A stretch of DNA of 64,000 nt from Kumtagia ephedrae (GTDB lineage Bacteria; Pseudomonadota; Alphaproteobacteria; Rhizobiales; Rhizobiaceae): the NCBI RefSeq assembly GCF_003012745.1, contig NZ_PXYK01000028.1, positions 1-64,000 of the forward strand, given 5' to 3'. Of the stretch, positions 49,552 to 58,156 are shown piece after piece. Below the pieces are notes generated by a model. The model saw only the letters and a list, made by a program, of their open reading frames with translations. It did no database searches and had not been told where the DNA came from. Made by a program: the position numbers and the translations under genes. Position 1 is the first letter of the stretch; every line of letters starts with the position of its first letter.

Positions 49552-51996
49552 TCACATCCGCACCCGCTCCGCCTTCGGATCGTACATCGGCCTCAGCGAA
49601 GCCTCCGCCGCAAACCGTTCTCCGGCGATCTCGATCGCGTAGGACGAAGCCAGAACCTCCGTCTCGGCCTCGCCGGGGCAGGGCACATAACCCATGCCGA
49701 TGGCGCCGCCGAGGTGGTGGCCGTAATTGCCTGACGTGATCGTGCCGACGATCGTTCCGTCGCGCACGATCGCCTCGTTGTGGAAGACGAGCGGCTGCGG
49801 GTCGGTGAGCCGGAACTGCACCATGCGGCGCTCCAGCCCGGCCTCCTTCTTGCGCAGCACCGCGTCGCGTCCGATGAAGCCCGGTTTCGAGGTCTTCACC
49901 GCGAAGCCGAGGCCGGCTTCCAGCACATGGTCCTCGTCGGTGATGTCGTGGCCGAAATGCCGGAACGCCTTTTCGATGCGGCAGGAATCCAGCGTGTGCA
50001 GGCCGCAGAGTTTTAGCCCTAAATCCGCGCCGGCTTGCTCGATCGCCTCGAAGACATGGGCGGCCTGGTCGGTGGAGACGTAAAGCTCCCAGCCGAGTTC
50101 GCCGACATAGGTGACGCGGTGGGCGCGCGCCTCGCCCATGCCGATCTCGATGTTCTGCCACGTGCCGAACGGATTTCTTTCGTTCGAAAAATCGTTCGGG
50201 CTGACTTTTTGGATCACGTCGCGCGCGCGCGGCCCCATCAGGCAGAGCACGCTTTCGCCCGCCGTCACATCGGTGATGACCACGAACGCGTCGGCGAGGT
50301 GGCGGCGCAGCCAGGCGAGGTCGCGCTGCAAGGTCGCGCCCGGTACAACTGCCAGGAAGGCGGTTTCCGACAGGCGGCTGACGGTCAAGTCGCTTTCGAT
50401 ACCGCCACGCTCGTTGAGCATCTGCGTGTAGACGATTTTTCCCGCCGGCACGTCCATATCGTTGGCGCAGAGTCTTTGCAGGAAGGACAGCGCGTCGCGG
50501 CCCTCGACGCGGATCTTTCCGAACGAGGACATGTCGAACAGGCCGACGCCGTTGCGCACCGAAAGATGTTCGTCGCGCTGGTTGTCGAACCAGTTCTGCC
50601 GTTTCCACGAATAGCGGTATTCGCGCTCCTGGCCCTGCCTTGCGAACCAGTTGGCGCGCTCCCAGCCGGCGACCTCGCCGAAGACGGCGCCGCGCGCCTT
50701 CAGATGCTCGTGCAGCGGCGAGCGCCTGACACCCCGCGCGGACGCCATCTGGCGATAGGGGAAATGGTCGGCATAGAGCAGGCCGAGCGTCTCGACCGAG
50801 CGGCGGTAGAGATAGGTCCTGTTGGCCTGGAACGGCTGGACGCGGCGGATGTCGACGTCCCAAAGGTCGAAGGGCGGCTCGCCGTCCTGCATCCACTGCG
50901 CCAGCGCCATGCCGGCGCCGCCGGAAGACTGGATGCCGATGGAGTTGAAGCCGCAGGCGACCCAGAAATTACGCAGTTGAGGGGCCTCGCCGAGATAGTA
51001 GCGGTCGTCTGGGGTAAAGCTCTCGGGACCGTTGAAGAAGGTATGGATGCCGGTCTCGGCAAGCAGCGGAAAGCGCTTCACCGCCTTTTCGAGGATCGGC
51101 TCGAAATGGTCGAAATCCTCCGGCAACTGGTCGAAGCAGAAATCCTCCGGAATGCCGTCCATGCCCCAGGGCTTCGCCACCGGCTCGAAGGCGCCGAGCA
51201 GGATTTTTCCGGCGTCCTCCTTGTAGTAGGCGCACTCGTCCGGCACGCGCAGCACCGGCAGCCGCTCCAGCCCGGGGATCGGCTCGGTGACGATATAAAA
51301 ATGCTCGCAGGCATGCAGCGGCACCGGTACGCCGGCCATGGCGCCGATGCCATGCGCCCACATGCCGGCGCAGTTGACGACGTGCTCGCAGGCGATCGTC
51401 GTGGCTTTGCCTTCGAAGACAGCGGTGACGCCGGTGACGCGGCCCTTGTCCTGGTGGATGGCGGTGACCTTGGCCTGCTCGACGATTTTTGCGCCCAGCA
51501 TGCGTGCGCCCCTGGCGAGCGCCTGGGTGATGTTGGCAGGGTCGCCCTGGCCGTCCCTGGGGATGTAGAGCGCGCCGACAACGTCGCCGATCTCCAGATG
51601 CGGATAGCGCGCTTTTGCCTCGGTCGGCGAGATTTCCTCGACGTCGACGCCGCGGGCGCGCGCCATCGAGGCGTTGCGGTAGAGCTCTTCCTTGCGCTCG
51701 GACGTCAGCGCCACCGAGATCGAGCCGCACTGGCTCATGCCGGTGGCGACGCCCGTCTCCTCTTCCAGCCTGACGTAGAGGTCGGCCGTGTATTTGGCGA
51801 GCCGCGTCATGTTGGCGGTGGCGCGCAACTGACCTATGAGCCCCGCCGCATGCCAGGTGGTGCCGGAGGTCAGCTGCTTGCGCTCGAGCAGCAGGATGTC
51901 GGTCCAGCCGAGCTTCGCCAGATGATAGGCCATCGAGCAGCCGGCGACGCCGCCGCCGATGATGACCACGCGGGCCTTTTGCGGAAGGGTGGTCAT
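49552..51996 (-). CDS. FAD-dependent dimethylglycine/sarcosine dehydrogenase-type oxidoreductase with GcvT domain
   Basis: An 814-residue enzyme. Residues 1-380 are the DAO-type FAD domain, with GGGVAGCSMAYHL and SGTTWHAAG, whose His carries covalent FAD in dimethylglycine dehydrogenase. The C-terminal half is a folate-binding GcvT plus GcvT_C domain (ESVLCLMGPRARDV, GELGWELYVSTDQA). It oxidises N-methyl groups and passes the carbon to tetrahydrofolate. It is a paralogue of the gene at 54017. The pair probably handle consecutive N-methyl steps in betaine breakdown, though other N-methyl amines are possible. Confidence 0.9.
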   Translation of the reverse strand: MTTLPQKARVVIIGGGVAGCSMAYHLAKLGWTDILLLERKQLTSGTTWHAAGLIGQLRATANMTRLAKYTADLYVRLEEETGVATGMSQCGSISVALTSERKEELYRNASMARARGVDVEEISPTEAKARYPHLEIGDVVGALYIPRDGQGDPANITQALARGARMLGAKIVEQAKVTAIHQDKGRVTGVTAVFEGKATTIACEHVVNCAGMWAHGIGAMAGVPVPLHACEHFYIVTEPIPGLERLPVLRVPDECAYYKEDAGKILLGAFEPVAKPWGMDGIPEDFCFDQLPEDFDHFEPILEKAVKRFPLLAETGIHTFFNGPESFTPDDRYYLGEAPQLRNFWVACGFNSIGIQSSGGAGMALAQWMQDGEPPFDLWDVDIRRVQPFQANRTYLYRRSVETLGLLYADHFPYRQMASARGVRRSPLHEHLKARGAVFGEVAGWERANWFARQGQEREYRYSWKRQNWFDNQRDEHLSVRNGVGLFDMSSFGKIRVEGRDALSFLQRLCANDMDVPAGKIVYTQMLNERGGIESDLTVSRLSETAFLAVVPGATLQRDLAWLRRHLADAFVVITDVTAGESVLCLMGPRARDVIQKVSPNDFSNERNPFGTWQNIEIGMGEARAHRVTYVGELGWELYVSTDQAAHVFEAIEQAGADLGLKLCGLHTLDSCRIEKAFRHFGHDITDEDHVLEAGLGFAVKTSKPGFIGRDAVLRKKEAGLERRMVQFRLTDPQPLVFHNEAIVRDGTIVGTITSGNYGHHLGGAIGMGYVPCPGEAETEVLASSYAIEIAGERFAAEASLRPMYDPKAERVRM

Positions 51997-52034
51997 GCGG
52001 GTCGCTCCCCGAATGCTTTCCTTGGAGCGACGTT

Positions 52035-52128
52035 ACCCCCACCCCTTACCCCTCCCCTCAAGGGGGAGGGGGTCGCCAACGTTGCAGAAACCCCCTCCCC
52101 CTTGAGGGGAGGGGCAAGGGGTGGGGGT
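52035..52128. repeat. GC-rich palindromic interspersed repeat
   Basis: Two inverted arms (CCCCACCCCTTACCCCTCCCC with its reverse from 52091 to 52128) enclose a short centre. Each arm carries the CCCTCCCC-TCAAGGGGGAGGG palindrome shared with 35112-35252. It lies between the convergent-looking ends of the FAD enzyme promoter side and the aminotransferase 3' end, so it may separate transcripts. Confidence 0.8.
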
Positions 52129-52144
52129 GCACTATGCGCTGACA

Positions 52145-53326
52145 TCACGCCGCTTTCCTCCGGTAATTGGCGACGAAGCGCTTCAGCCGAGCGGCGGCGT
52201 CGGCAAGCACGGGTTCGGGCTGGCAGAGGCTGATGCGGATATGGCCGGCGGCGGCGTCGCCGAAGGAAGAGCCAGGCATGACCGCGACCTTTTCGGCGTC
52301 GAGCAAGGCCCAGGCGAATGCCTCGCAGTCGGGCTCGACGTTGCGCACGTCGAGCATGACGTACATGCCGCCCTCGGAGCCGCGCACGGTGATGCGGTTG
52401 AGGCCGGCCATCTCCGCCAGGAACGTCTTCCGCCGGGCGTCGTAGCGGGCGGCGATCTCGGCCACCCCGAAGCGGTTTTCCAGCGCCTGCGTGGCGGCGC
52501 GCGAGACGAAGTCGGTGAGGCCGTAGGTGGTGACGAGGTTCAAATCGATGGCGAGCCGGATGAGCTCGGCCGGGCCGGCAAGCCAGCCGATGCGCCAGCC
52601 GGTCATGCCGTGGCTCTTCGACATGGAGTTGATGACCAGCGTGCGTTCGGCCATGCCCGGGAGCGAACGCGGCGAGACATGCCCGCCGCCGCCCAGCGTC
52701 CAGTAGACCTCGTCCGACAGCAGCCAGAGATCGTGGCGGCGGCAGATGTCGGCGATGCCTTCCAGCGATTTTCTCGAGTAGATGGCGCCGGTCGGATTGT
52801 TTGGCGTGTTGATGAGGATGGCGCGGGTGTTTTCCCTGACCGCCGCCTCGATCGTCGCCGGCTGCGGCTGGAAACCAGTCTCGGCATGCGTCTCGACCAC
52901 GGTGAAGTCCGCCCCGGCGGCGCGGAACGTGCCGGGGTAGGTGGCGTAGTATGGCGCCACGACGATGGCGTGGGTGCCGGGGTCGAGCACGGCCTGCACG
53001 GCGGAATAGAGCGCGGCCTGCCCGCCCGGCGTCGCTATGACCTGGTCGACGCTCGTCGGCACGCCGGTCGCCTCGGTCGAGACCTTCGCCATGGCGGCGC
53101 GCAGGCCGGGTATGCCGGGAAGCTGCGTGTAGTGGTGGAAACCGCCGCGCACCGCCTCCACGCAGGCCTCCACCGTCTCCGTCGGCGTGTCGAAATCGTG
53201 GTCGCCGACCGACAGCATGATGACCGGCTCGCCCGCCTGCTTGCGGTTCATGGCGGCGAAATGCAGCTCCCAGCCATCCCTGCCGGAGGGAATGATGCCG
53301 GTGATACGGGACGACGGCTTCGGCAT
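52145..53326 (-). CDS. Class I/II PLP-dependent aminotransferase
   Basis: A 393-residue fold-type I aminotransferase with MLSVGDHDFDTP, NTPNNPTGAIYS, SDEVYW and the PLP lysine in INSMSKSHGMTGWRIGW. The C-terminal Arg in HIRISLCQPE binds the substrate carboxylate. It is close to aspartate-type and Ala/glyoxylate-type enzymes; the donor is unknown. It sits at the end of a minus-strand run (FAD enzyme, HAD phosphatase, aminotransferase), with one base between it and the phosphatase stop. Confidence 0.9.
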   Translation of the reverse strand: MPKPSSRITGIIPSGRDGWELHFAAMNRKQAGEPVIMLSVGDHDFDTPTETVEACVEAVRGGFHHYTQLPGIPGLRAAMAKVSTEATGVPTSVDQVIATPGGQAALYSAVQAVLDPGTHAIVVAPYYATYPGTFRAAGADFTVVETHAETGFQPQPATIEAAVRENTRAILINTPNNPTGAIYSRKSLEGIADICRRHDLWLLSDEVYWTLGGGGHVSPRSLPGMAERTLVINSMSKSHGMTGWRIGWLAGPAELIRLAIDLNLVTTYGLTDFVSRAATQALENRFGVAEIAARYDARRKTFLAEMAGLNRITVRGSEGGMYVMLDVRNVEPDCEAFAWALLDAEKVAVMPGSSFGDAAAGHIRISLCQPEPVLADAAARLKRFVANYRRKAA

Positions 53327-53327
53327 G

Positions 53328-54014
53328 TCAGGCACCCTGCGCCGCCCGGCCAGCAAGGCCGGAGATCGTCAGCCGTCCCGCGGCGTCGGTCAGCGGCGCC
53401 AGTGCCGCATAGCCCGGGATCGTCGGATGCGCGGTCTCGAAGCGGTGCGAATGCGTGGCGGTGACGACCACCACCCGCGCCCCGGCCGCCTCGGCGGCGC
53501 GGATGCCGGCGGGCGCGTCCTCGAAGACGAGGCAGTCCTGCGGCTTCTGCCCGAGCCGTTCGGCGGCAAGCAGGAAGCAATCGGGCGCCGGCTTGCCATT
53601 GGTCACGTCCTCGCCTGCCACCATCAGCGGCGGCAGCGGAATGCCGGCAGCCTCCAGCCGGCGGATCGCCAGCTGGCGCGGCGCCGAGGTGACGATCGCC
53701 CAGCGGTCCGCGGGCAGCGCGGCGAGGAAGGCGGCGGCACCGGCGATCGATTCGATGCCGTCGACGTCGTCGAGTTCGGCTTGGGTGAGGGCGGCGACCT
53801 CGGCATGGAGGTCGATGCCAGGCAGGTCGAGGGCACGAATGGTCTCGACGGCGCGCACGCCGTGGATGGTCGGCAGGAAGGCGGCGACGTCGAGGCCGTG
53901 GCGCGTCGCCCAGGCCGCCCAGACGCGCTCGGCGGCGGCGATGGAGCTCAGCAGCGTGCCGTCCATGTCGAACAGGAAGGCGCCAAAGGCGCGGTCGGGA
54001 AAGGGCAGGGTCAT
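53328..54014 (-). CDS. HAD-superfamily phosphatase
   Basis: A 228-residue haloacid dehalogenase-type phosphatase. Motif I is FLFDMDGTLLSS (nucleophile Asp near residue 16, acid Asp two on), motif II is VTSAPR, motif III is the Lys in GKPAPDC, and motif IV is VFEDAPAGIRAA. It resembles sugar-phosphate phosphatases. The start follows the previous stop by two bases, so it is coupled to the FAD enzyme gene. Confidence 0.9.
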   Translation of the reverse strand: MTLPFPDRAFGAFLFDMDGTLLSSIAAAERVWAAWATRHGLDVAAFLPTIHGVRAVETIRALDLPGIDLHAEVAALTQAELDDVDGIESIAGAAAFLAALPADRWAIVTSAPRQLAIRRLEAAGIPLPPLMVAGEDVTNGKPAPDCFLLAAERLGQKPQDCLVFEDAPAGIRAAEAAGARVVVVTATHSHRFETAHPTIPGYAALAPLTDAAGRLTISGLAGRAAQGA

Positions 54015-54016
54015 TT

Positions 54017-56470
54017 TTACGCTCGAATCCTCAGATTGTCGGTGTCCCACAGCGGCTTGTCCTGTTGGACCGTGGCGGAAAAGCGGTCGCCGAAAATCTC
54101 CACCTCGACCTTCGTGCCGGGAACGGCCAGGTCGGCGCGCAGCATGCCCAGCGCGATCGATTTTTCCACGCGATAGCCCCAGCCTCCCGAGGTCGTCTCG
54201 CCGACGATCTTTCCGTCGTGCCAGAGGGTGGACATGGTGGGCGCGTCGCAGGGGCCGGGATCGTCCAGCGTCAGCGTGACGAATTTTTTCGTCACGCCCC
54301 GCTGCTTCTCGTTGAGCAGGGCGGCCCGGCCGGTGAATTCCGGCTTGTCCCATTTGACGAAACGCTCAAGCCCGCCTTGCAGCACCGAATAGTCGGTCGA
54401 CAGGTCGCCCTTCCAGGCGCGGTAGCCCTTTTCCAGCCGGAGCGAATCCAGCGCGAACATGCCGAAGGGTTTCAGCCCGTGCTTCTGGCCGGCGGCCCAG
54501 ACGGCATCGAAGACGGCCGGCGTGTCCTCGACCTTGGTGTGCAGCTCCCAGCCGAGTTCTCCGGCAAAAGAGACGCGCACCAGTTGCAGCCAGCGGCCCG
54601 CGATCTGGCAGGACTGGTGCGACAGCCAGGGTTTTGCCAGGTCGGCGTCGGTGAGTTCGGCGAGAATTTCGCGCGATTTGGGGCCGGTAAGAATCTGGCA
54701 GGCGAAGTTCTCGGTGACGTCGGCCAGCGTCATCTCATGAGATTGCGGCAGATTCTTCGTCAGCCACTCAAAGTCGTGGTTCTGCGCGACCGCGGCGGTG
54801 ATCAGGAAGAAAAAATCCTCGTCCAGCGCCATGATCGACATTTCGGTGACGATGCGGCCCTTGTCGTCGGCGAAATAGGCAAGGCCGATGCGGCCGGGTT
54901 TCGGCACGATGCCGGTGGTCAGGCCGGACAGCCAGTCGCGCGCGCCAGAACCTTGCAGGCGGAAGCGCGAGAAGCCCGGCAGGTCCAAAATGCCGGCGGC
55001 GTCGCGCACGGCAAGGCATTCCCCGCGAATGCGCCTTTCCCACGGGCCGGCGCGGTCGAAGGTCTGGGTGGATTCCTCCGACACGTCGTCGCCGGGCTGC
55101 GCATACCAGGTGGCGCGCTCCCAGCCGTTGTAGGCGTTGAACTGGGCGCCAAGCGCGGCGATGCGGTCATGGATCGGCGACAGCTTTTGGTCCCGGCCCG
55201 CCGGCCAGGCGTGGCGCGGAAAATGGATGGCGTATTCGTTGCCGTAGATTTCGAGCCCCTTGGCGACGCAATAATCCTTGTCGGCGGCGAAGGCGGTGAA
55301 GCGGCGCGGGTCGCAGGACCACATGTCCCATTCGGTTTGACCTTCGGTCACCCATTCGGCCAGAACTTTTCCGGCGCCGCCGGCCTGGGCGATGCCGAAG
55401 GTGAAGACGCAGGCCTCGAAGGCGTTGGGAACGCCGGGCATCGGGCCGATCAGCGGGTTGCCGTCCGGCGCGTAGGGGATCGGGCCGTTGATGACTTTCG
55501 ACAGGCCGGCCGTGCCGAGGATGGGTACGCGGGCGATGGCGTCGTTCAGGTACCATTCCAGCCGGTCGAGATCGTCGGGGAAGAGCTGGAAGGAAAAATC
55601 GTCCGGCATCGGGTCGTTGTGGCCGACCCAGTGGGCGCGGCAGTTTCTCTCGTAGGGACCGAGGTTCATGCCGCCTTTTTCCTGGCGCAGGTAATAGGAC
55701 GTGTCGACGTCGCGCAGCAGCGGCAGTTTTTTGCCGTTTTCCTTCGTCCATGCGGCGAGTTCGGGGATCTCCTCGAACAATATGTACTGGTGGCTCATCA
55801 CCATCATCGGCACGTCACGGCCGAACATCTTTCCGACCTCCTGCGCGCGGTAGCCGGCGGCGTTGACGACGTATTCCGAACGTATGTCGCCCTGCGCGGT
55901 GGAGATCACCCACTCGCCGTTTTCACGGCGCGCGCCAGCGACCGGGCAGAAGCGAACGATCTTCTGGCCCATGTCGCGCGCGCCCTTGGCCAGGGCCTGG
56001 GTAAGCTGGGCAGGATCGATGTCGCCGTCATTCGGATCGTAGAGCGCGCCGGCGAGGTCGTGCGTCTCGATGAAGGGGTAGCGCGCCTTGATCTCGTCGG
56101 GGCCGACCACGTCTATTTCCATGCCCTGGTAGCGGCCCATGCCTTTTGCACGCTGGAACTCGCGCATGCGCTCGCGCCCGTGCGCCAGCCGCAGCGAGCC
56201 GGTGACGTGGTAGTTCATGGGGTAGCCGACTTCGTCCGCCAGGCCGCGATAAAGCGAGGCGGAATAACGCTGCATGTTCATCAGCGACCAGGAGGAGGAG
56301 AAGGTCGGCACGTTGCCGGCGGCATGCCACGTCGAGCCGGAGGTGAGCTCGTTCTTTTCCAGGAGCACGCAATCGGTCCAGCCGGCCTTGGCGAGGTGGT
56401 AAAGCGCCGAGACGCCGACGGCGCCGCCGCCGATGATGACCACGCGGGCATGGGAGGGGAGGTCAGGCAT
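54017..56470 (-). CDS. FAD-dependent dimethylglycine/sarcosine dehydrogenase-type oxidoreductase with GcvT domain (second copy)
   Basis: An 817-residue paralogue of the gene at 49552 with the same architecture: GGGAVGVSALYHL (FAD loop), SGSTWHAAGN (covalent FAD His), a central linker, then the GcvT-like folate domain (QILTGPKSREIL, GELGWELHTKVEDT) and a C-terminal GcvT_C part. It begins the run with the HAD phosphatase and aminotransferase. The XRE-cupin regulator lies 64 bases upstream on the same strand and may control it. Exact substrate (dimethylglycine, sarcosine or another N-methyl compound) cannot be told. Confidence 0.9.
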   Translation of the reverse strand: MPDLPSHARVVIIGGGAVGVSALYHLAKAGWTDCVLLEKNELTSGSTWHAAGNVPTFSSSWSLMNMQRYSASLYRGLADEVGYPMNYHVTGSLRLAHGRERMREFQRAKGMGRYQGMEIDVVGPDEIKARYPFIETHDLAGALYDPNDGDIDPAQLTQALAKGARDMGQKIVRFCPVAGARRENGEWVISTAQGDIRSEYVVNAAGYRAQEVGKMFGRDVPMMVMSHQYILFEEIPELAAWTKENGKKLPLLRDVDTSYYLRQEKGGMNLGPYERNCRAHWVGHNDPMPDDFSFQLFPDDLDRLEWYLNDAIARVPILGTAGLSKVINGPIPYAPDGNPLIGPMPGVPNAFEACVFTFGIAQAGGAGKVLAEWVTEGQTEWDMWSCDPRRFTAFAADKDYCVAKGLEIYGNEYAIHFPRHAWPAGRDQKLSPIHDRIAALGAQFNAYNGWERATWYAQPGDDVSEESTQTFDRAGPWERRIRGECLAVRDAAGILDLPGFSRFRLQGSGARDWLSGLTTGIVPKPGRIGLAYFADDKGRIVTEMSIMALDEDFFFLITAAVAQNHDFEWLTKNLPQSHEMTLADVTENFACQILTGPKSREILAELTDADLAKPWLSHQSCQIAGRWLQLVRVSFAGELGWELHTKVEDTPAVFDAVWAAGQKHGLKPFGMFALDSLRLEKGYRAWKGDLSTDYSVLQGGLERFVKWDKPEFTGRAALLNEKQRGVTKKFVTLTLDDPGPCDAPTMSTLWHDGKIVGETTSGGWGYRVEKSIALGMLRADLAVPGTKVEVEIFGDRFSATVQQDKPLWDTDNLRIRA

Positions 56471-56533
56471 CGGCTTGGCTCCTCGGGTCGACGTGGATGG
56501 TTTGGTCCGTCTGCTGGTCAGGCATCGCTGATC

Positions 56534-57115
56534 TCAATATACTGGCGGCGATACCGCCCAGATGACGACCGCGGGCACGCTGCCCGGGTTGCGCCAGCGG
56601 AAGGGTTTTCCCTTGAAGCGGAAACTGTCGCCCTCGCCGAGACTGTGCCAGGTGCCGCCGATCTCGATGTCGAAGCGGCCGCAGACGACATAGCCTGCCT
56701 CCTCGGTGTCGCGGCGCGCCTCCTCCACAAGCTCCGCGCCGGGCGCGAACTCCGAGCGGATCAGCTCGAAACTACCGCCGAGATCGGGCGACAGAAGCTC
56801 CTCCACCAGGCCTGATTCGCTTGTGCCAAGCGCCCGGCGCGAGCCGGCCCGCACGATCACGCCGCGCTCCTCGGGGCGCGGGGTGTCATGGGCGAAGAAA
56901 AGGCCGAGCGGCACGGAGAAGACGTTCGCCAGTGCGCGCAGATCGCCGAGCGACGGCTGCGACAGCCCGCGCTCGACCTGCGACAGCCAGCCCACCGACC
57001 GGTCGAGCCGCGCCGCCGTATCGGCAAGCGTCATGCCGCGCGCCTTGCGCAGGGCGCGGATGTCGCGCGCCAGCATGGAGCCGCCCTGCGGTGCCGCTTC
57101 GAAGGGTGCGTTCAT
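56534..57115 (-). CDS. XRE-family regulator with C-terminal cupin domain
   Basis: A 193-residue regulator. The HTH covers about residues 14-67 (IRALRKARGMTLADTAARLDRSVGWLSQVERG), and the cupin domain covers about 110-190 (GYVVCGRFDIEIGGTWHSLGEGDSFRF). This layout is that of PuuR/SutR-like regulators of amine and sulfur metabolism. It could sense a methylated amine and control the FAD enzyme downstream. GAGGA lies upstream of the ATG. Two repeated operator-like sites overlap the start. Confidence 0.9.
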   Translation of the reverse strand: MNAPFEAAPQGGSMLARDIRALRKARGMTLADTAARLDRSVGWLSQVERGLSQPSLGDLRALANVFSVPLGLFFAHDTPRPEERGVIVRAGSRRALGTSESGLVEELLSPDLGGSFELIRSEFAPGAELVEEARRDTEEAGYVVCGRFDIEIGGTWHSLGEGDSFRFKGKPFRWRNPGSVPAVVIWAVSPPVY

Positions 57116-57177
57116 GAAAAAATCCTCGGAAATTTCATACACGATACTGTCATGAAAAAATCAAGTACGATTTCATA
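57113..57177. promoter_or_regulatory. Putative twin operator of the XRE-cupin regulator
   Basis: CATGAAAAAATC-N7-ATTTCATA occurs twice, at 57113-57139 and 57151-57177, with period 38. Each copy is an inverted repeat ATGAAA-N13-TTTCAT. The first covers the regulator's own start codon, and the second lies in the region shared with the divergent nitroreductase gene. Autoregulation is a reasonable guess. Confidence 0.5.
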
Positions 57178-57279
57178 TCCTTGACGTTCCGCTTGCGCGA
57201 TCGGGCGGTGTCGTGCAAACGCTGGGTCGGGCTGCGATGGAGGGAGCGCCTGTACCGCGCGGTGAGGAAAGGACCACGC

Positions 57280-57990
57280 ATGCTGGCACCGGACAACAAG
57301 ACCGGAGACTTCGACGAAGCGGCCATTGTCGACGAGGCGATTCTGTCGCGGCGCTCGGTGCGTGCCTTCCTGCTGACGCCGGTCGACGAAACGGTGATCC
57401 GCGACATATTGGAGGTGGCGGCGCGTGCCCCCTCGGGCACCAACATGCAGCCATGGCGGGTCTATGTCACCCAGGGCGAGACCAAGCGGAGGATCGCCGA
57501 AGCTATCCTCAACTCCGGGGTCCGCGCCGAGAAGGCGGTGTGGGACGAATACCGCTACTATCCCGACCAGTTCTTCGAGCCCTATCTGTCGCGCCGCCGC
57601 AAGGTCGGCTTCGACCTCTACGGCCATCTCGGCATCGCCCGGCGCGAGGTCGAGCGCATGCGCGAGCAGCACGACCGCAACTTCATCTTCTTCGACGCAC
57701 CGGTCGGCATGATCTTCACCATCGATCGCCGCCTCAACAAGGGCTCGTGGGTCGATTACGGCATGTTCCTGGAGAACATCATGATCGCGGCGCGGGGCAG
57801 GGGACTGCACACCTGTCCGCAGGCAGCCTTCGCGCCCTATCACAACCAGATACGGCCGGTGCTCGGCATCACCCCGGAAGAAGTCGTGGTGTGCGGCATG
57901 GCGCTCGGCTACGAGGACACGTCCAAACCGGAGAACGACCTCAGGACCGAGCGGGCGCCGCTCGAGGAATGGGTGACCTTCCATCCCTGA
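57280..57990 (+). CDS. Nitroreductase-family flavoprotein
   Basis: A 236-residue FMN enzyme with ILSRRSVRAFL near the N-terminus (FMN phosphate arginines), ARAPSGTNMQPWRVYV, and VVCGMALGYEDTSKPEN at the C-terminus. The family reduces nitro groups and quinones; the physiological substrate is not evident. GAGGAAAGGA precedes the ATG. It diverges from the XRE-cupin regulator and may be its target. Confidence 0.9.
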   Translation: MLAPDNKTGDFDEAAIVDEAILSRRSVRAFLLTPVDETVIRDILEVAARAPSGTNMQPWRVYVTQGETKRRIAEAILNSGVRAEKAVWDEYRYYPDQFFEPYLSRRRKVGFDLYGHLGIARREVERMREQHDRNFIFFDAPVGMIFTIDRRLNKGSWVDYGMFLENIMIAARGRGLHTCPQAAFAPYHNQIRPVLGITPEEVVVCGMALGYEDTSKPENDLRTERAPLEEWVTFHP

Positions 57991-58156
57991 AGGACCGGGA
58001 CGCGGGTCGAGGCTTGCGGCCTGGCCTGTGGCCGCGGGCAGGCGCTCGCGCCGCATGAACGGATCGGGACGGCCTCGGCTTGCCGCGCAGGCGGTGGCGC
58101 TTTATCACTCGGCCACGATGCGCACGCCATTTTTCGGACCGGCTTCCAGCTCCGAC

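Noticed and set aside
54065-56815. A 916-codon open frame antisense to the FAD dehydrogenase
   Set aside because: Composition typical of a shadow frame; the minus-strand gene has full domain motifs.
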